From: an uncultured Rhodobacterales bacterium
Lineage (GTDB): Bacteria > Pseudomonadota > Alphaproteobacteria > Rhodobacterales > Rhodobacteraceae
Assembly (NCBI GenBank): GCA_937901055.1
Contig: CALCGO010000126.1
Location: 1 to 5,844, forward strand
Length of the DNA stretch: 5,844 nucleotides
Direction: 5' to 3'
How positions within the stretch are numbered: position 1 is the first letter of the stretch; the number at the start of each line of letters is the position of its first letter. Of the stretch, positions 1-5,054 are shown in pieces. Under the pieces are notes generated by a model. The model was not told the DNA's origin. It saw only the letters and a program-made list of their open reading frames with translations, and did not search any database. Both the position numbers and the translations under genes were made by a program.

Positions 1-1
1 G

Positions 2-145
2 GCCGTCCCCGCAGCATCCAACGGATACATTGTAGCGAAACAGATGGGCCGGGATGCGGACCTTTATGCAGATATTCTCGCATGGCAAACGGTAATTGCC
101 ATGCTGTTACTTCCGCTCATCGCGATATTTTTTGCGTTACCCTAG
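2..145 (+). CDS. AEC family (auxin efflux carrier) transporter, C-terminal fragment
   Basis: This is the 3' end of a gene entering from the left edge; 47 codons are visible, read from base 2 to a TAG at 143-145. The fragment opens AVPAASNGYIVAKQMG, then DADLYADILAWQT, and finishes with a hydrophobic helix (VIAMLLLPLIAIFFALP). The sequence 'ASNGY(I/V)xAxQMGG-aelyA-xixtwqTxxa' followed by a last membrane helix is what I recognise as the C-terminus of AEC-family permeases, inner-membrane proteins of about 300 residues that export or import small organic anions such as malate. The substrate cannot be judged from this piece. The stop codon interlocks with that of the convergent DUF302 gene in the tetranucleotide CTAG, so the two genes have no spacer and no room for a dedicated terminator. 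The reading frame is certain; the family call is good but based on under a sixth of the protein. Confidence 0.75.
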   Translation, partial: AVPAASNGYIVAKQMGRDADLYADILAWQTVIAMLLLPLIAIFFALP

Positions 146-729
146 AAGTCGCCTTCAGCCGCGCGTTCCAGAATATCCAACATGATATCCTTAACTTCCA
201 ACGCCTCTGCCAGCAGCTCCGGTGGCAACGTTTCGCCGCCATAGATCATCAAATCCATGTCCAGCGTATAGATCCACAGATCGCCGTGTTCGTCCTCGAC
301 CAACGAAATCCGGCACGGCAGGTACGCCGCATAAGCGATGTCATGTTCCACCATCTTCGCCGCCGTCAGCGGGTTGCAATAAAGATAGATGTTCAACTTG
401 CGCCAAGGTGTGCCGTTCATCGCAGCAACCTGATCGCCCAATGGCAGATCACCAACGCCCCGAATATTCCGTTCAATCGCGATATTGCGGATTGACTGAT
501 CGACCTCTTCAAAGGTTAACCCATCTGCAACTTTCGCACTCCAAACCGTGGCACCAACCGCGTTACCGTGTTCGATCAAACGCTCGCCCAAGCCTTTGTA
601 CATCTCGAAAGCTTTTTCATCAAAACCGTCAAAGGCGACCTTGTACTTATACGCCGTCGGCCCGATCCAGATCATCACACCGATTGCAGCCAAGCCTATT
701 AGCGTTAATATATTGCTGATAATTTTCAT
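142..729 (-). CDS. Membrane-anchored DUF302 domain protein
   Basis: The protein has 195 residues from the ATG at 729-727. An in-frame TTG directly before it (732-730) is also possible, but AGGGG at 742-738 lies 8 nt from the ATG, a normal ribosome-binding distance. Residues about 4-24 form one hydrophobic helix with a lysine on each side, so an N-terminal anchor or uncleaved signal is likely. Residues about 55-170 match the DUF302 pattern. The signature is CNP (118-120), followed by an alanine-rich helix, then LPCR (137-140), then an acidic turn and a strand (EDEHGDLWIY). DUF302 proteins are small alpha/beta proteins of unknown biochemical role, and I infer nothing further. The two cysteines in these motifs, C118 and C139, could form a pair or bind a ligand. 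The gene stands alone on its strand, convergent with the AEC gene and divergent from the thioesterase pair. A broken copy is unlikely, since the frame is intact and of typical length. Confidence 0.8.
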   Translation of the reverse strand: MKIISNILTLIGLAAIGVMIWIGPTAYKYKVAFDGFDEKAFEMYKGLGERLIEHGNAVGATVWSAKVADGLTFEEVDQSIRNIAIERNIRGVGDLPLGDQVAAMNGTPWRKLNIYLYCNPLTAAKMVEHDIAYAAYLPCRISLVEDEHGDLWIYTLDMDLMIYGGETLPPELLAEALEVKDIMLDILERAAEGDF

Positions 730-735
730 CAAATA

Positions 736-742
736 GTCCCCT
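736..742 (-). promoter_or_regulatory. Ribosome-binding site deciding the DUF302 start
   Basis: Read on the minus strand, AGGGGAC lies 8 nt (counted from AGGGG) before the ATG at 729 and 5 nt before the alternative TTG at 732. Both distances are workable, but the ATG is the stronger codon and was chosen. Confidence 0.5.
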
Positions 743-818
743 GTTCCGATTTCTTATTACACATCACGATACATGAATATGGCGTTTAAGCAAGCATTCT
801 GGCGACGCTACGTTTCAC

Positions 819-846
819 TTGGCAGACCGCTACCCGTGGCTATCGT
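819..846 (+). promoter_or_regulatory. Weak candidate promoter of the thioesterase pair
   Basis: TTGGCA at 819-824 (5 of 6 matches to TTGACA) and TATCGT at 841-846 (4 of 6 to TATAAT) are separated by 16 nt. Transcription would start near 853, leaving a leader of only about 12 nt before the ATG at 865, which is short. The 135-bp gap between the divergent genes must hold promoters in both directions. This is the best match seen for the rightward one and could be chance. Confidence 0.25.
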
Positions 847-853
847 GGCCCGC

Positions 854-859
854 AGGAGG
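854..859 (+). promoter_or_regulatory. Strong ribosome-binding site of the PaaI-like thioesterase
   Basis: AGGAGG lies 5 nt before the ATG at 865. It settles the start of this gene against several longer open frames that run through from about 773 and 819. Confidence 0.75.
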
Positions 860-864
860 AGCCG

Positions 865-1329
865 ATGTCGAAATTCACGATCCGAAACGAAGACTATGCC
901 GCCAGAACGCGCGCCAGTTTCACACGTCAGCAGTTTATGGAAACGCTGGGCGCCCGTATAACCGAACTGGATGCCGGTTTTTGCGAACTACAACTTCCCT
1001 ATGCAAAAAATCTGACACAACAACACGGGTACTTCCATGGTGGCGTCATCGGCACACTCGCAGATAACGCCGGCGGCTACGCAGCATTCACACTTTTGAA
1101 ACCCGCGGATTCCATCCTGACAATCGAATACAAACTGAACATCATGGCCCCTGCCAACGGCGAACTACTGATCGCTCGCGGTCAAGTTCTACGCCCCGGC
1201 CGCCGCGTAACCGTCGCCCATACGGATTTATTCAGCGTCAAAGACGGCATCGAAACCCACTGCGCGACATCCCTGGCCACATTGATGGTTTTGGCAGACA
1301 CCCCAGACGACCCAACAAAGGAAACCTAA
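865..1329 (+). CDS. PaaI family hotdog-fold acyl-CoA thioesterase
   Basis: The protein has 154 residues, and its start is set by AGGAGG 5 nt upstream. It is predicted to hydrolyse acyl- or aryl-CoA thioesters to free acid and CoA in the cytoplasm. The hotdog signature lies mid-protein: HGG at residues 58-60, then D67 in GTLADNAGGYAA. This is the PaaI-type HGGxxxxLxDxxxG arrangement, in which the Asp (or Glu) on the central helix is the catalytic residue and the HGG loop helps hold the thioester carbonyl. Strands after about residue 85 (LTIEYKLNIMAPA, then GRRVTVAHTDLFSV) complete the fold. The length is typical of a single-domain enzyme that works as a dimer or tetramer. It is followed with no gap by a second hotdog thioesterase of a different subfamily, so the two are almost surely co-transcribed. 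The true substrate is unknown: PaaI itself acts on ring-hydroxylated phenylacetyl-CoA, but no paa genes are in view. Confidence 0.85.
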   Translation: MSKFTIRNEDYAARTRASFTRQQFMETLGARITELDAGFCELQLPYAKNLTQQHGYFHGGVIGTLADNAGGYAAFTLLKPADSILTIEYKLNIMAPANGELLIARGQVLRPGRRVTVAHTDLFSVKDGIETHCATSLATLMVLADTPDDPTKET

Positions 1330-1749
1330 ATGAACTACGGCGAGTTAACCTACAAAGGCACGGTCTACCCATGGCATTGCGATCACATGAATCACATGAA
1401 CGTCATGTGGTACATTGGCAAATTCGACGAAGCGACATGGGCATTCTTCGCCAACATTGGCCTTTCCCCCACACGATTACGCGAAAGCGGCCGTGGTATG
1501 GCCGCCCTTGAACAAAAAATCCTATATAAACGCGAAGCCCATGCAGGCGACACGTTGGAGGTCTTCTCGCACCCCATCGAAATCAAAGCCAAGACCATCA
1601 GGTTTCTGCACACCATGGTCGACTGCGAATCCGGCGAGGTCAGCGCTACCGTCGAATCCGTCGCCGTATACCTGGACACATCCGCCCGCAAAGCTGTCGA
1701 ATTTCCGGACGACATCCGACAAAAAGCCCAAGCCCTAATCATCAATTAA
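1330..1749 (+). CDS. Acyl-CoA thioesterase, 4-hydroxybenzoyl-CoA thioesterase (FcbC/YbgC) type
   Basis: The protein has 139 residues and starts at an ATG touching the TAA of the preceding gene (TAA at 1327-1329, ATG at 1330-1332). The likely ribosome site, AAAGGAAA at 1317-1324, lies inside the upstream gene, so translational coupling is likely. The N-terminal strand leads into WHCDHMNHMNVMWYIGKFDE (residues 15-34). D18 sits where the catalytic Asp of the Pseudomonas 4-hydroxybenzoyl-CoA thioesterase family is found, and the following helix (ATWAFFANIGL) is the hotdog central helix. The rest (EQKILYKREAHAGDTLEVFSHP, then VSATVESVAVYLD) is the usual sheet. It should cleave a CoA thioester in the cytoplasm; the substrate is unknown. 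It belongs to another hotdog branch than its neighbour (catalytic acid near the N-terminus instead of on an HGG-adjacent helix), so this is not a simple tandem duplication. The HMNHMN doublet is conspicuous and is seen in relatives annotated only as thioesterase family. Confidence 0.85.
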   Translation: MNYGELTYKGTVYPWHCDHMNHMNVMWYIGKFDEATWAFFANIGLSPTRLRESGRGMAALEQKILYKREAHAGDTLEVFSHPIEIKAKTIRFLHTMVDCESGEVSATVESVAVYLDTSARKAVEFPDDIRQKAQALIIN

Positions 1750-1756
1750 ATTGTAA

Positions 1757-1790
1757 GGAAAAGTGGAGGTTTCTGTTGCCAGGGACCTCC
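1757..1790 (-). terminator. Terminal hairpin and probable terminator of ssrA
   Basis: On the minus strand GGAGGT (1790-1785) pairs with ACCTCC (1770-1765), with an inner CTG/CAG stem closing a GGCAACAG-containing loop. The hairpin is followed by ACTTTTCCTT. The U-tract is short, so this may be the 3' structural hairpin of the tmRNA coding piece that also ends transcription. On the plus strand the same hairpin is not followed by T residues, so it is not an obvious terminator for the thioesterase pair, whose stop lies only 15 bp from it. Confidence 0.55.
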
Positions 1791-1857
1791 GACCCCCGCC
1801 AGCAGACGCTAATCTACTGGAGTTAGGTTTCAAACTTGAAAGCTACATTAGCTGCAA

Positions 1858-1902
1858 TTAAGCAGCGATAGCCATCTTGCTTGGAGCACGATTGTCATTT
1901 GC
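1858..1902 (-). other. tmRNA proteolysis-tag reading frame (ANDNRAPSKMAIAA)
   Basis: This frame runs from the GCA resume codon at 1902-1900 to TAA at 1860-1858 and encodes the 14-residue tag ANDNRAPSKMAIAA. The ANDN start is shared by alphaproteobacterial tags, and ANDNRAP is of the Rhodobacter/Roseobacter kind. The final AA is the degradation signal read by ClpXP/ClpAP. Here it is preceded by Ile, where Leu or Val is usual. The frame is not an independent gene: alanine is delivered by the tmRNA's own tRNA-like domain and translation then resumes at GCA. Confidence 0.9.
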
Positions 1903-1988
1903 AATTGTACATTTTACGCCGATAACGGTGGCAGTCAACCGAGCAAAAGCTAACATCTTTGAACGTCCGTCGATCCTATTTCGACCCC

Positions 1989-2012
1989 ATGATCCCTCAA
2001 ATGAAGGGATAT
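1989..2012 (-). other. Spacer hairpin joining the two tmRNA pieces
   Basis: The 24 nt between the encoded CCA (ending 2013) and the coding-piece 5' G (1988) fold as ATCCCT (2010-2005) against AGGGAT (1997-1992), with a 7-nt loop. In permuted tmRNAs this segment is cut out during maturation, with the 5' cut expected to be made by RNase P and the 3' side trimmed. The boundaries are inferred from the acceptor stem. Confidence 0.75.
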
Positions 2013-2097
2013 TGGTGGAGTCGCCGGGTACCGCCCCCGGGTCCGAACCGTCTATTACATGCGCGTTTATCACCATAGTCCCCGAAGGGACGCTCTA

Positions 2098-2126
2098 TAT
2101 ATAGGTGCATTTACGGGATTCGAAAA
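2098..2126 (-). promoter_or_regulatory. Candidate ssrA promoter
   Basis: On the minus strand, TATATA (2103-2098) lies 17 nt downstream of TTTTCG (2126-2121). The -10 is fair and the -35 poor (3 of 6 matches). The predicted start, near 2091, coincides with the first base of the UUCG hairpin that opens the acceptor piece, which supports the placement. Confidence 0.4.
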
Positions 2127-2169
2127 GAGGGCTATTGGTTTTTTTGCACGCTGGCCTGCCCCATCATAC

Positions 2170-2198
2170 AAAAAACGCTCCGGTATGACTATCGGAGC
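2170..2198 (-). terminator. Rho-independent terminator of the outer-membrane protein gene
   Basis: On the minus strand, GCTCCG (2198-2193) pairs with CGGAGC (2182-2177) around a 10-nt loop that can close further with two A-T pairs. It is followed by GTTTTTTG. It begins 26 nt after the stop codon of the outer-membrane protein gene and separates that gene from ssrA. Stem, loop and U-tract are all standard. Confidence 0.85.
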
Positions 2199-2223
2199 AT
2201 TAAATAGGCCGTGTTTAGAAGCA

Positions 2224-2871
2224 CTAGAAGTTCCAGCCAAGCCGTAGTTCAATGGAATCCAGCGAAGACGTAAAGTATTCATCCGAGCTGCTCCACGGGA
2301 ACGCGCCAGAAGTTAAGTCGCGGTGCACGTATTCCGCACCAACGAACAGGTCTTTCCAGATTTTGTAATCAATGCCAGCGCCATAGCTATATCCCGCAGT
2401 TCCAACGTCACCGCGTACATTTTCTTGCCAATTGGAGGCTGCCAGACCTACCGTTGCAAACACCAAAGTGCGACCAAACGAATGCCCCACACGTAATTTT
2501 GCGTCCGCTAGATACGTGTGCGTATTGTCAGGTCTTCCACCACCGTCAGAACGGTTTATGTCGCCTACCGCATAGGCTAGCTCGACGCCGTACACGGTGT
2601 CGTCTTTTTGAATGTTATACCCAATAAACCCGCCAAACATCTCACCTGCCATCGGGCGGTCAAAAGGATCGCGGACATCATTGAAATAGTATGTCTGCGC
2701 CCCTTCAAAAGCGTTTATGTATTTTCCACCTAAATACAAACCGCTCCAGTCTGAAGTAACTTCATCCGCCACCAGTATAGGTTCAACTTCGGGGGTAAAT
2801 GAAAGAACTCCCGCAAATGCTCCACTTGCCACGCAGCTAAAAATTCCAGCGGCTAATACTAAATTTTTCAT
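2224..2871 (-). CDS. Outer-membrane beta-barrel protein (Omp25/31-like porin family)
   Basis: The protein has 215 residues from the ATG at 2871-2869. GAGGA lies 6 nt upstream, while the in-frame GTG just before would sit only 3 nt from it. Residues 1-20 form a Sec signal peptide (KN, hydrophobic core, SGAFA cut before G21). A linker follows, then WSGLYLGGKYINAF, the WxGxYxGxxxG opening strand typical of small Omp25/Omp31 and OmpA-like barrels. Alternating amphipathic strands continue to the end (VYGVELAYAV, AKLRVGHSF, FVGAEYVHRDL), and the protein closes with SIELRLGWNF, whose terminal Phe is the BAM assembly signal. The size suits an eight-strand barrel. It is probably structural or a narrow channel; no ligand can be named. 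The gene is monocistronic, with its own terminator downstream and an AT-rich upstream gap. By eye, A/T-ending codons are commoner than in the flanking genes, which may mean a different origin or simply different expression. Confidence 0.85.
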   Translation of the reverse strand: MKNLVLAAGIFSCVASGAFAGVLSFTPEVEPILVADEVTSDWSGLYLGGKYINAFEGAQTYYFNDVRDPFDRPMAGEMFGGFIGYNIQKDDTVYGVELAYAVGDINRSDGGGRPDNTHTYLADAKLRVGHSFGRTLVFATVGLAASNWQENVRGDVGTAGYSYGAGIDYKIWKDLFVGAEYVHRDLTSGAFPWSSSDEYFTSSLDSIELRLGWNF

Positions 2872-3027
2872 CACAGTTCCTCAATAACACCCATTTACGA
2901 CGACTTATAATTCCAAATAGCGATTTTTTATCTTCAACCGAAGATAGAACGTAAATATAATTACGAATATATAACATGAGTATTGCACACGAAGTTTCGT
3001 AAAATAATCAACGCATTTCACAATCCC
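2872..3027. other. AT-rich intergenic region with two small inverted repeats
   Basis: This gap lies between the end of the DUF1194 operon and the start of the outer-membrane protein gene, both on the minus strand. It should hold that gene's promoter, but no convincing -35/-10 pair was found. It contains ATCTTC-AACC-GAAGAT at 2930-2945 and the near-palindrome ACGAAGTTTCGT at 2989-3000. Neither is followed by a T-run on the minus strand, so neither looks like a terminator for the operon. Confidence 0.5.
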
Positions 3028-3684
3028 TTAACTCCCCGGCTTGATCAGCTCGCGCAGCAACTTTTCCCTGATCGACCTCGGATAATCGCTGAACCCGCGC
3101 GAGGTAATCACAAACCCGTCAGACGTCACCACAAACCGTGTGTAAAACGCCGTGATGCTGGCCCCGATGATATCAATCGCAATCCCGTTAATCTCGATCC
3201 CCGCAGCCTCCGCCTTGCGGCTTTCAATCCCCGCATTCAACCCCGCATTCGAGGATCCGTCGCCCGACACATCAATCACCTTGCGCGCACAATCGGACAC
3301 CCGCTCAAACTGCGCCGCCGAAAACGCTATCGCATCACCCACCGCCGTATTCGACCCTTCCCACTTACGCGCCATGTCGCGCACCCGCGTCGAAAAATCC
3401 TTCACCTCGCTATAAGATAACATCCTCCGCCAAGGGATCGTCAAATCCCCCTCGCCCGCACCTGACCATTGCACGACCGACAGAGCCACTTGATGTTGTA
3501 CCAGCACGTCCATGATTTCTGGGTCCAGCAACGCATCCGCCAGCCCGTAGGTCTGGAACTGGTATTCGCCGCTATCAATGGAACTGGAAACATCAATCGC
3601 CAGCACCAACGCCATGCTGCACGCTGCAACAGGTCCAGCGACAAAATTCACCACCGCGAGTGCCCAGAATAATATATGTTTCAT
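3028..3684 (-). CDS. Exported DUF1194 (von Willebrand factor A-like) protein, third copy in the operon
   Basis: The protein has 218 residues. The ATG at 3684 is preceded by GGGAGGA, which begins right after the stop of the preceding gene (9-nt gap). Residues 1-21 are a signal peptide ending PVAA before C22. The mature part opens as a VWA fold: a hydrophobic strand into D31-V-S33-S-S35 (the DxSxS metal site), then a helix (GLADALLDPEIMDVLV), the strand VALSVVQWSGAG (66-77), PWRRM (84-88), T113 in NTAVGDAI (third metal-site position), and C132 just before KVIDVSGDG (135-143), which carries the last acidic residues. These are DUF1194 hallmarks. C22 and C132 are conserved in all three copies and probably form a periplasmic disulfide. 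VAAC also fits a lipobox, so a lipoprotein is an alternative. VWA-like metal sites usually bind protein or peptide partners; the DUF1194 role is unknown. It is closest to the middle copy. Confidence 0.85.
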   Translation of the reverse strand: MKHILFWALAVVNFVAGPVAACSMALVLAIDVSSSIDSGEYQFQTYGLADALLDPEIMDVLVQHQVALSVVQWSGAGEGDLTIPWRRMLSYSEVKDFSTRVRDMARKWEGSNTAVGDAIAFSAAQFERVSDCARKVIDVSGDGSSNAGLNAGIESRKAEAAGIEINGIAIDIIGASITAFYTRFVVTSDGFVITSRGFSDYPRSIREKLLRELIKPGS

Positions 3685-3693
3685 GGTTCCTCC

Positions 3694-4362
3694 CTAACTG
3701 ATCGGTACAATCAATTCGCTTAACAACTTTCGCCAAATGGTGCGTGGATAATCCGCATAGGTTTCGGCCGTAAAAACAAACGCTGCTTCGCCTGCCACAA
3801 CGTTGTGTTTGAAATATGCAGTCAACTCGAACTCGTCGTCTTCAATCGCCAACCCGTTAATCTGGAAACCCTGCGACGCTAACATCTGCGCGACTTCCAA
3901 CGGGTCCGACCCCTCGTTTGAATAGCCGTCACCGGACACGTCGATGACTTTATGCTCGCAATCCGCGACTTCATCAAACTGCGCCGAAGTAAACAGCAAC
4001 GCATCACCAATACCGGTCGAGAACACGTTCCAAGCCCGCGGTGCGGTTTGCGCCAAATCCGCAAATTCCGCCACATCACTGTGCGACACCATCCGCCGCC
4101 ACGGCACCGAAACTTCCTGCCGACCAGCACCCGACCACTGCACAAGAATCAATGCAACTTCGGACGCCACCAATGCGTCCGCCACCGCCGGATCACGCAA
4201 CGCCTCAGCCAGACCATCCATCTGTAGGCGGTATTCGCGCTCGTTAATCGAACCGGATACATCCACCGTCAACGCCAAGGCAATCGAACACGCCGCGATC
4301 GACGTCGTAGGCAAAAGCCATACAGCCAACCCCAAAATCAAATGTATTAACCGCTTCATCAT
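3694..4362 (-). CDS. Exported DUF1194 (von Willebrand factor A-like) protein, second copy in the operon
   Basis: The protein has 222 residues from the first of two adjacent ATGs (4362; the second is at 4359). The first forms ATGA with the stop of the upstream paralogue, so translation is likely coupled; no strong ribosome site decides between them. A signal peptide (MMKR, then a leucine-rich core, TTSIAA) ends before C25. IAAC fits a lipobox, but C25 has a conserved partner at C135. The VWA features are D34-V-S36-G-S38, VALILVQWSGAG (69-80), PWRRM (87-91), T116 in STGIGDAL, and KVIDVSGDG (138-146). The QWSGAG...PWRRM block is shared almost letter for letter with the third copy and differs in the first, so copies two and three probably come from the later duplication. 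The protein is expected in the periplasm or exposed on a membrane; its function is unknown. The length and all metal-site positions are intact, so it is not a decaying duplicate. Confidence 0.85.
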   Translation of the reverse strand: MMKRLIHLILGLAVWLLPTTSIAACSIALALTVDVSGSINEREYRLQMDGLAEALRDPAVADALVASEVALILVQWSGAGRQEVSVPWRRMVSHSDVAEFADLAQTAPRAWNVFSTGIGDALLFTSAQFDEVADCEHKVIDVSGDGYSNEGSDPLEVAQMLASQGFQINGLAIEDDEFELTAYFKHNVVAGEAAFVFTAETYADYPRTIWRKLLSELIVPIS

Positions 4363-5054
4363 TCACCAGTATCCAGCATCGCAACGGCAGGCGCCAACTC
4401 CCGCATCAGTTTCCTAAGCATAGCTTCCTCGAAATCCTTAAAACCATCCGCGACTATCATAAACGCGCCGGGTCCCCGAACAACCTGCTCTGCATAATAC
4501 CTTACGGGGTCTGGGTTCGCTCCGGCAATCACAAGTGCGTTTACAATCACACCATTGGCGGCCAACCCTTCCGCAATACTCTGAGGATGCTGCCCAATCA
4601 CGCTCGTCACCCCGTCGCCCGAGATATCAATAACCAGCCGATCACACTTAACCGGATTTTCCAAATGCATCTGCCCGGCATGTATCAACGCATTTGCTAT
4701 TGCCGTTAAATCGAACCTGTACGGGCGGCGCATATCGGCAATATCACGGGAAAAATCCAGGATTGAGGCGCGCCCGTGCAACAACGCCCACGGAACCATT
4801 TGTTTTTGCTGCGAAGCCGCGCTCCAGACCGTCACCGTCGCCATAACACCGTCGGGATAGAAAGAAATCACTTGCTGAATTTCGGGGCTAACCAACGCCC
4901 GCGCCAATCCGTTCTTCTGATAGATATACTCCGCAGGGCTAACGCTCCGCGAAATATCAATAGCAAACACGATCGCCACCGAGCAGGCTTTGGCAGGCAG
5001 CGGCAAAACCATTGCCAATAACACTAACCAAAACCTGATAGGCGTTTTTACCAA
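4359..5054 (-). CDS. Exported DUF1194 (von Willebrand factor A-like) protein, first copy in the operon, TTG start
   Basis: The protein has 231 residues if it starts at TTG 5054-5052, which lies in TTGGTAA and so overlaps the stop of the VOC gene by 7 nt. An in-frame TAG directly upstream rules out a longer start. The next ATG, at residue 15, would leave only nine residues before the signal cleavage site, so the TTG is the best choice. GGAGAG lies about 10 nt upstream. The signal peptide has K3 and R7, a core FWLVLLAMVLPL, and PAKA before C24; AKAC is not a lipobox, arguing for signal peptidase I here. The VWA site is D33-I-S35-R-S37, T117 (LTAIANAL) and LVIDISGDG (140-148), with C137 pairing with C24. 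It is the most divergent copy: it lacks the QWSGAG block (VWSAAS instead) and reads PWALL for PWRRM. The stop overlaps the next start as ATGA. The role is unknown, possibly a different ligand or partner from copies two and three. Confidence 0.82.
   Translation of the reverse strand: MVKTPIRFWLVLLAMVLPLPAKACSVAIVFAIDISRSVSPAEYIYQKNGLARALVSPEIQQVISFYPDGVMATVTVWSAASQQKQMVPWALLHGRASILDFSRDIADMRRPYRFDLTAIANALIHAGQMHLENPVKCDRLVIDISGDGVTSVIGQHPQSIAEGLAANGVIVNALVIAGANPDPVRYYAEQVVRGPGAFMIVADGFKDFEEAMLRKLMRELAPAVAMLDTGE

Larger units (their letters stand above)
1759..2091 (-). ncRNA. ssrA: Circularly permuted two-piece transfer-messenger RNA (alpha-type tmRNA)
   Basis: tmRNA rescues stalled ribosomes and tags the unfinished protein for proteolysis. 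In alphaproteobacteria the gene is permuted, with the 3' tRNA-like half transcribed before the 5' half. That order is seen here on the minus strand. The acceptor piece has a UUCG-capped hairpin (2091-2078), a T-arm (CCGGG 2040-2036 with CCCGG 2028-2024) and encoded ACCA (2016-2013). A short hairpin spacer (2012-1989) follows. The coding piece then begins GGGGTCG (1988-1982) and pairs with CGACTCC (2023-2017) as a 7-bp acceptor stem. Its third pair is G-U, the alanine-tRNA identity element. Next come the tmRNA-typical GGATCGACGG, pseudoknot 1 (CGGT 1941-1938 with ACCG 1929-1926; loop TGCC 1933-1930 with GGCG 1920-1917), the resume codon and tag frame, and a terminal hairpin. The 5' end of the acceptor piece and the exact 3' end of the coding piece are estimates. 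SmpB, the protein partner, is not in this window. Confidence 0.93.

Noticed and set aside
773..1067. Two plus-strand open frames starting before the PaaI-like thioesterase
   Set aside because: They run out of frame through the thioesterase gene, have no clear ribosome-binding site and show no recognisable family.
1765..1790. Hairpin GGAGGT/ACCTCC as a terminator for the plus-strand thioesterase pair
   Set aside because: On the plus strand it is followed by GACCCCCGCC with no T-run. The T-containing side is on the minus strand, fitting the end of ssrA.
1858..2076. 72-residue minus-strand open frame
   Set aside because: It lies entirely inside ssrA; only its last 14 codons are translated, as the tmRNA tag. 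Several plus-strand frames over the same stretch are also shadows of the RNA gene.
2104..2130. Minus-strand sequence TTCGAATCCC...GCACC resembling the 3' end of a tRNA (possible tRNA remnant or attachment site)
   Set aside because: The upstream side does not pair to form a T-stem, the putative end reads CCT instead of CCA, and no D-arm or anticodon arm lies upstream. The stretch also overlaps the likely ssrA promoter. Probably chance.
3152..4417. Several plus-strand open frames antisense to the DUF1194 genes
   Set aside because: Arg/Pro/His/Ser-rich translations are typical of the reverse frames of GC-rich genes; no ribosome sites or motifs support them.
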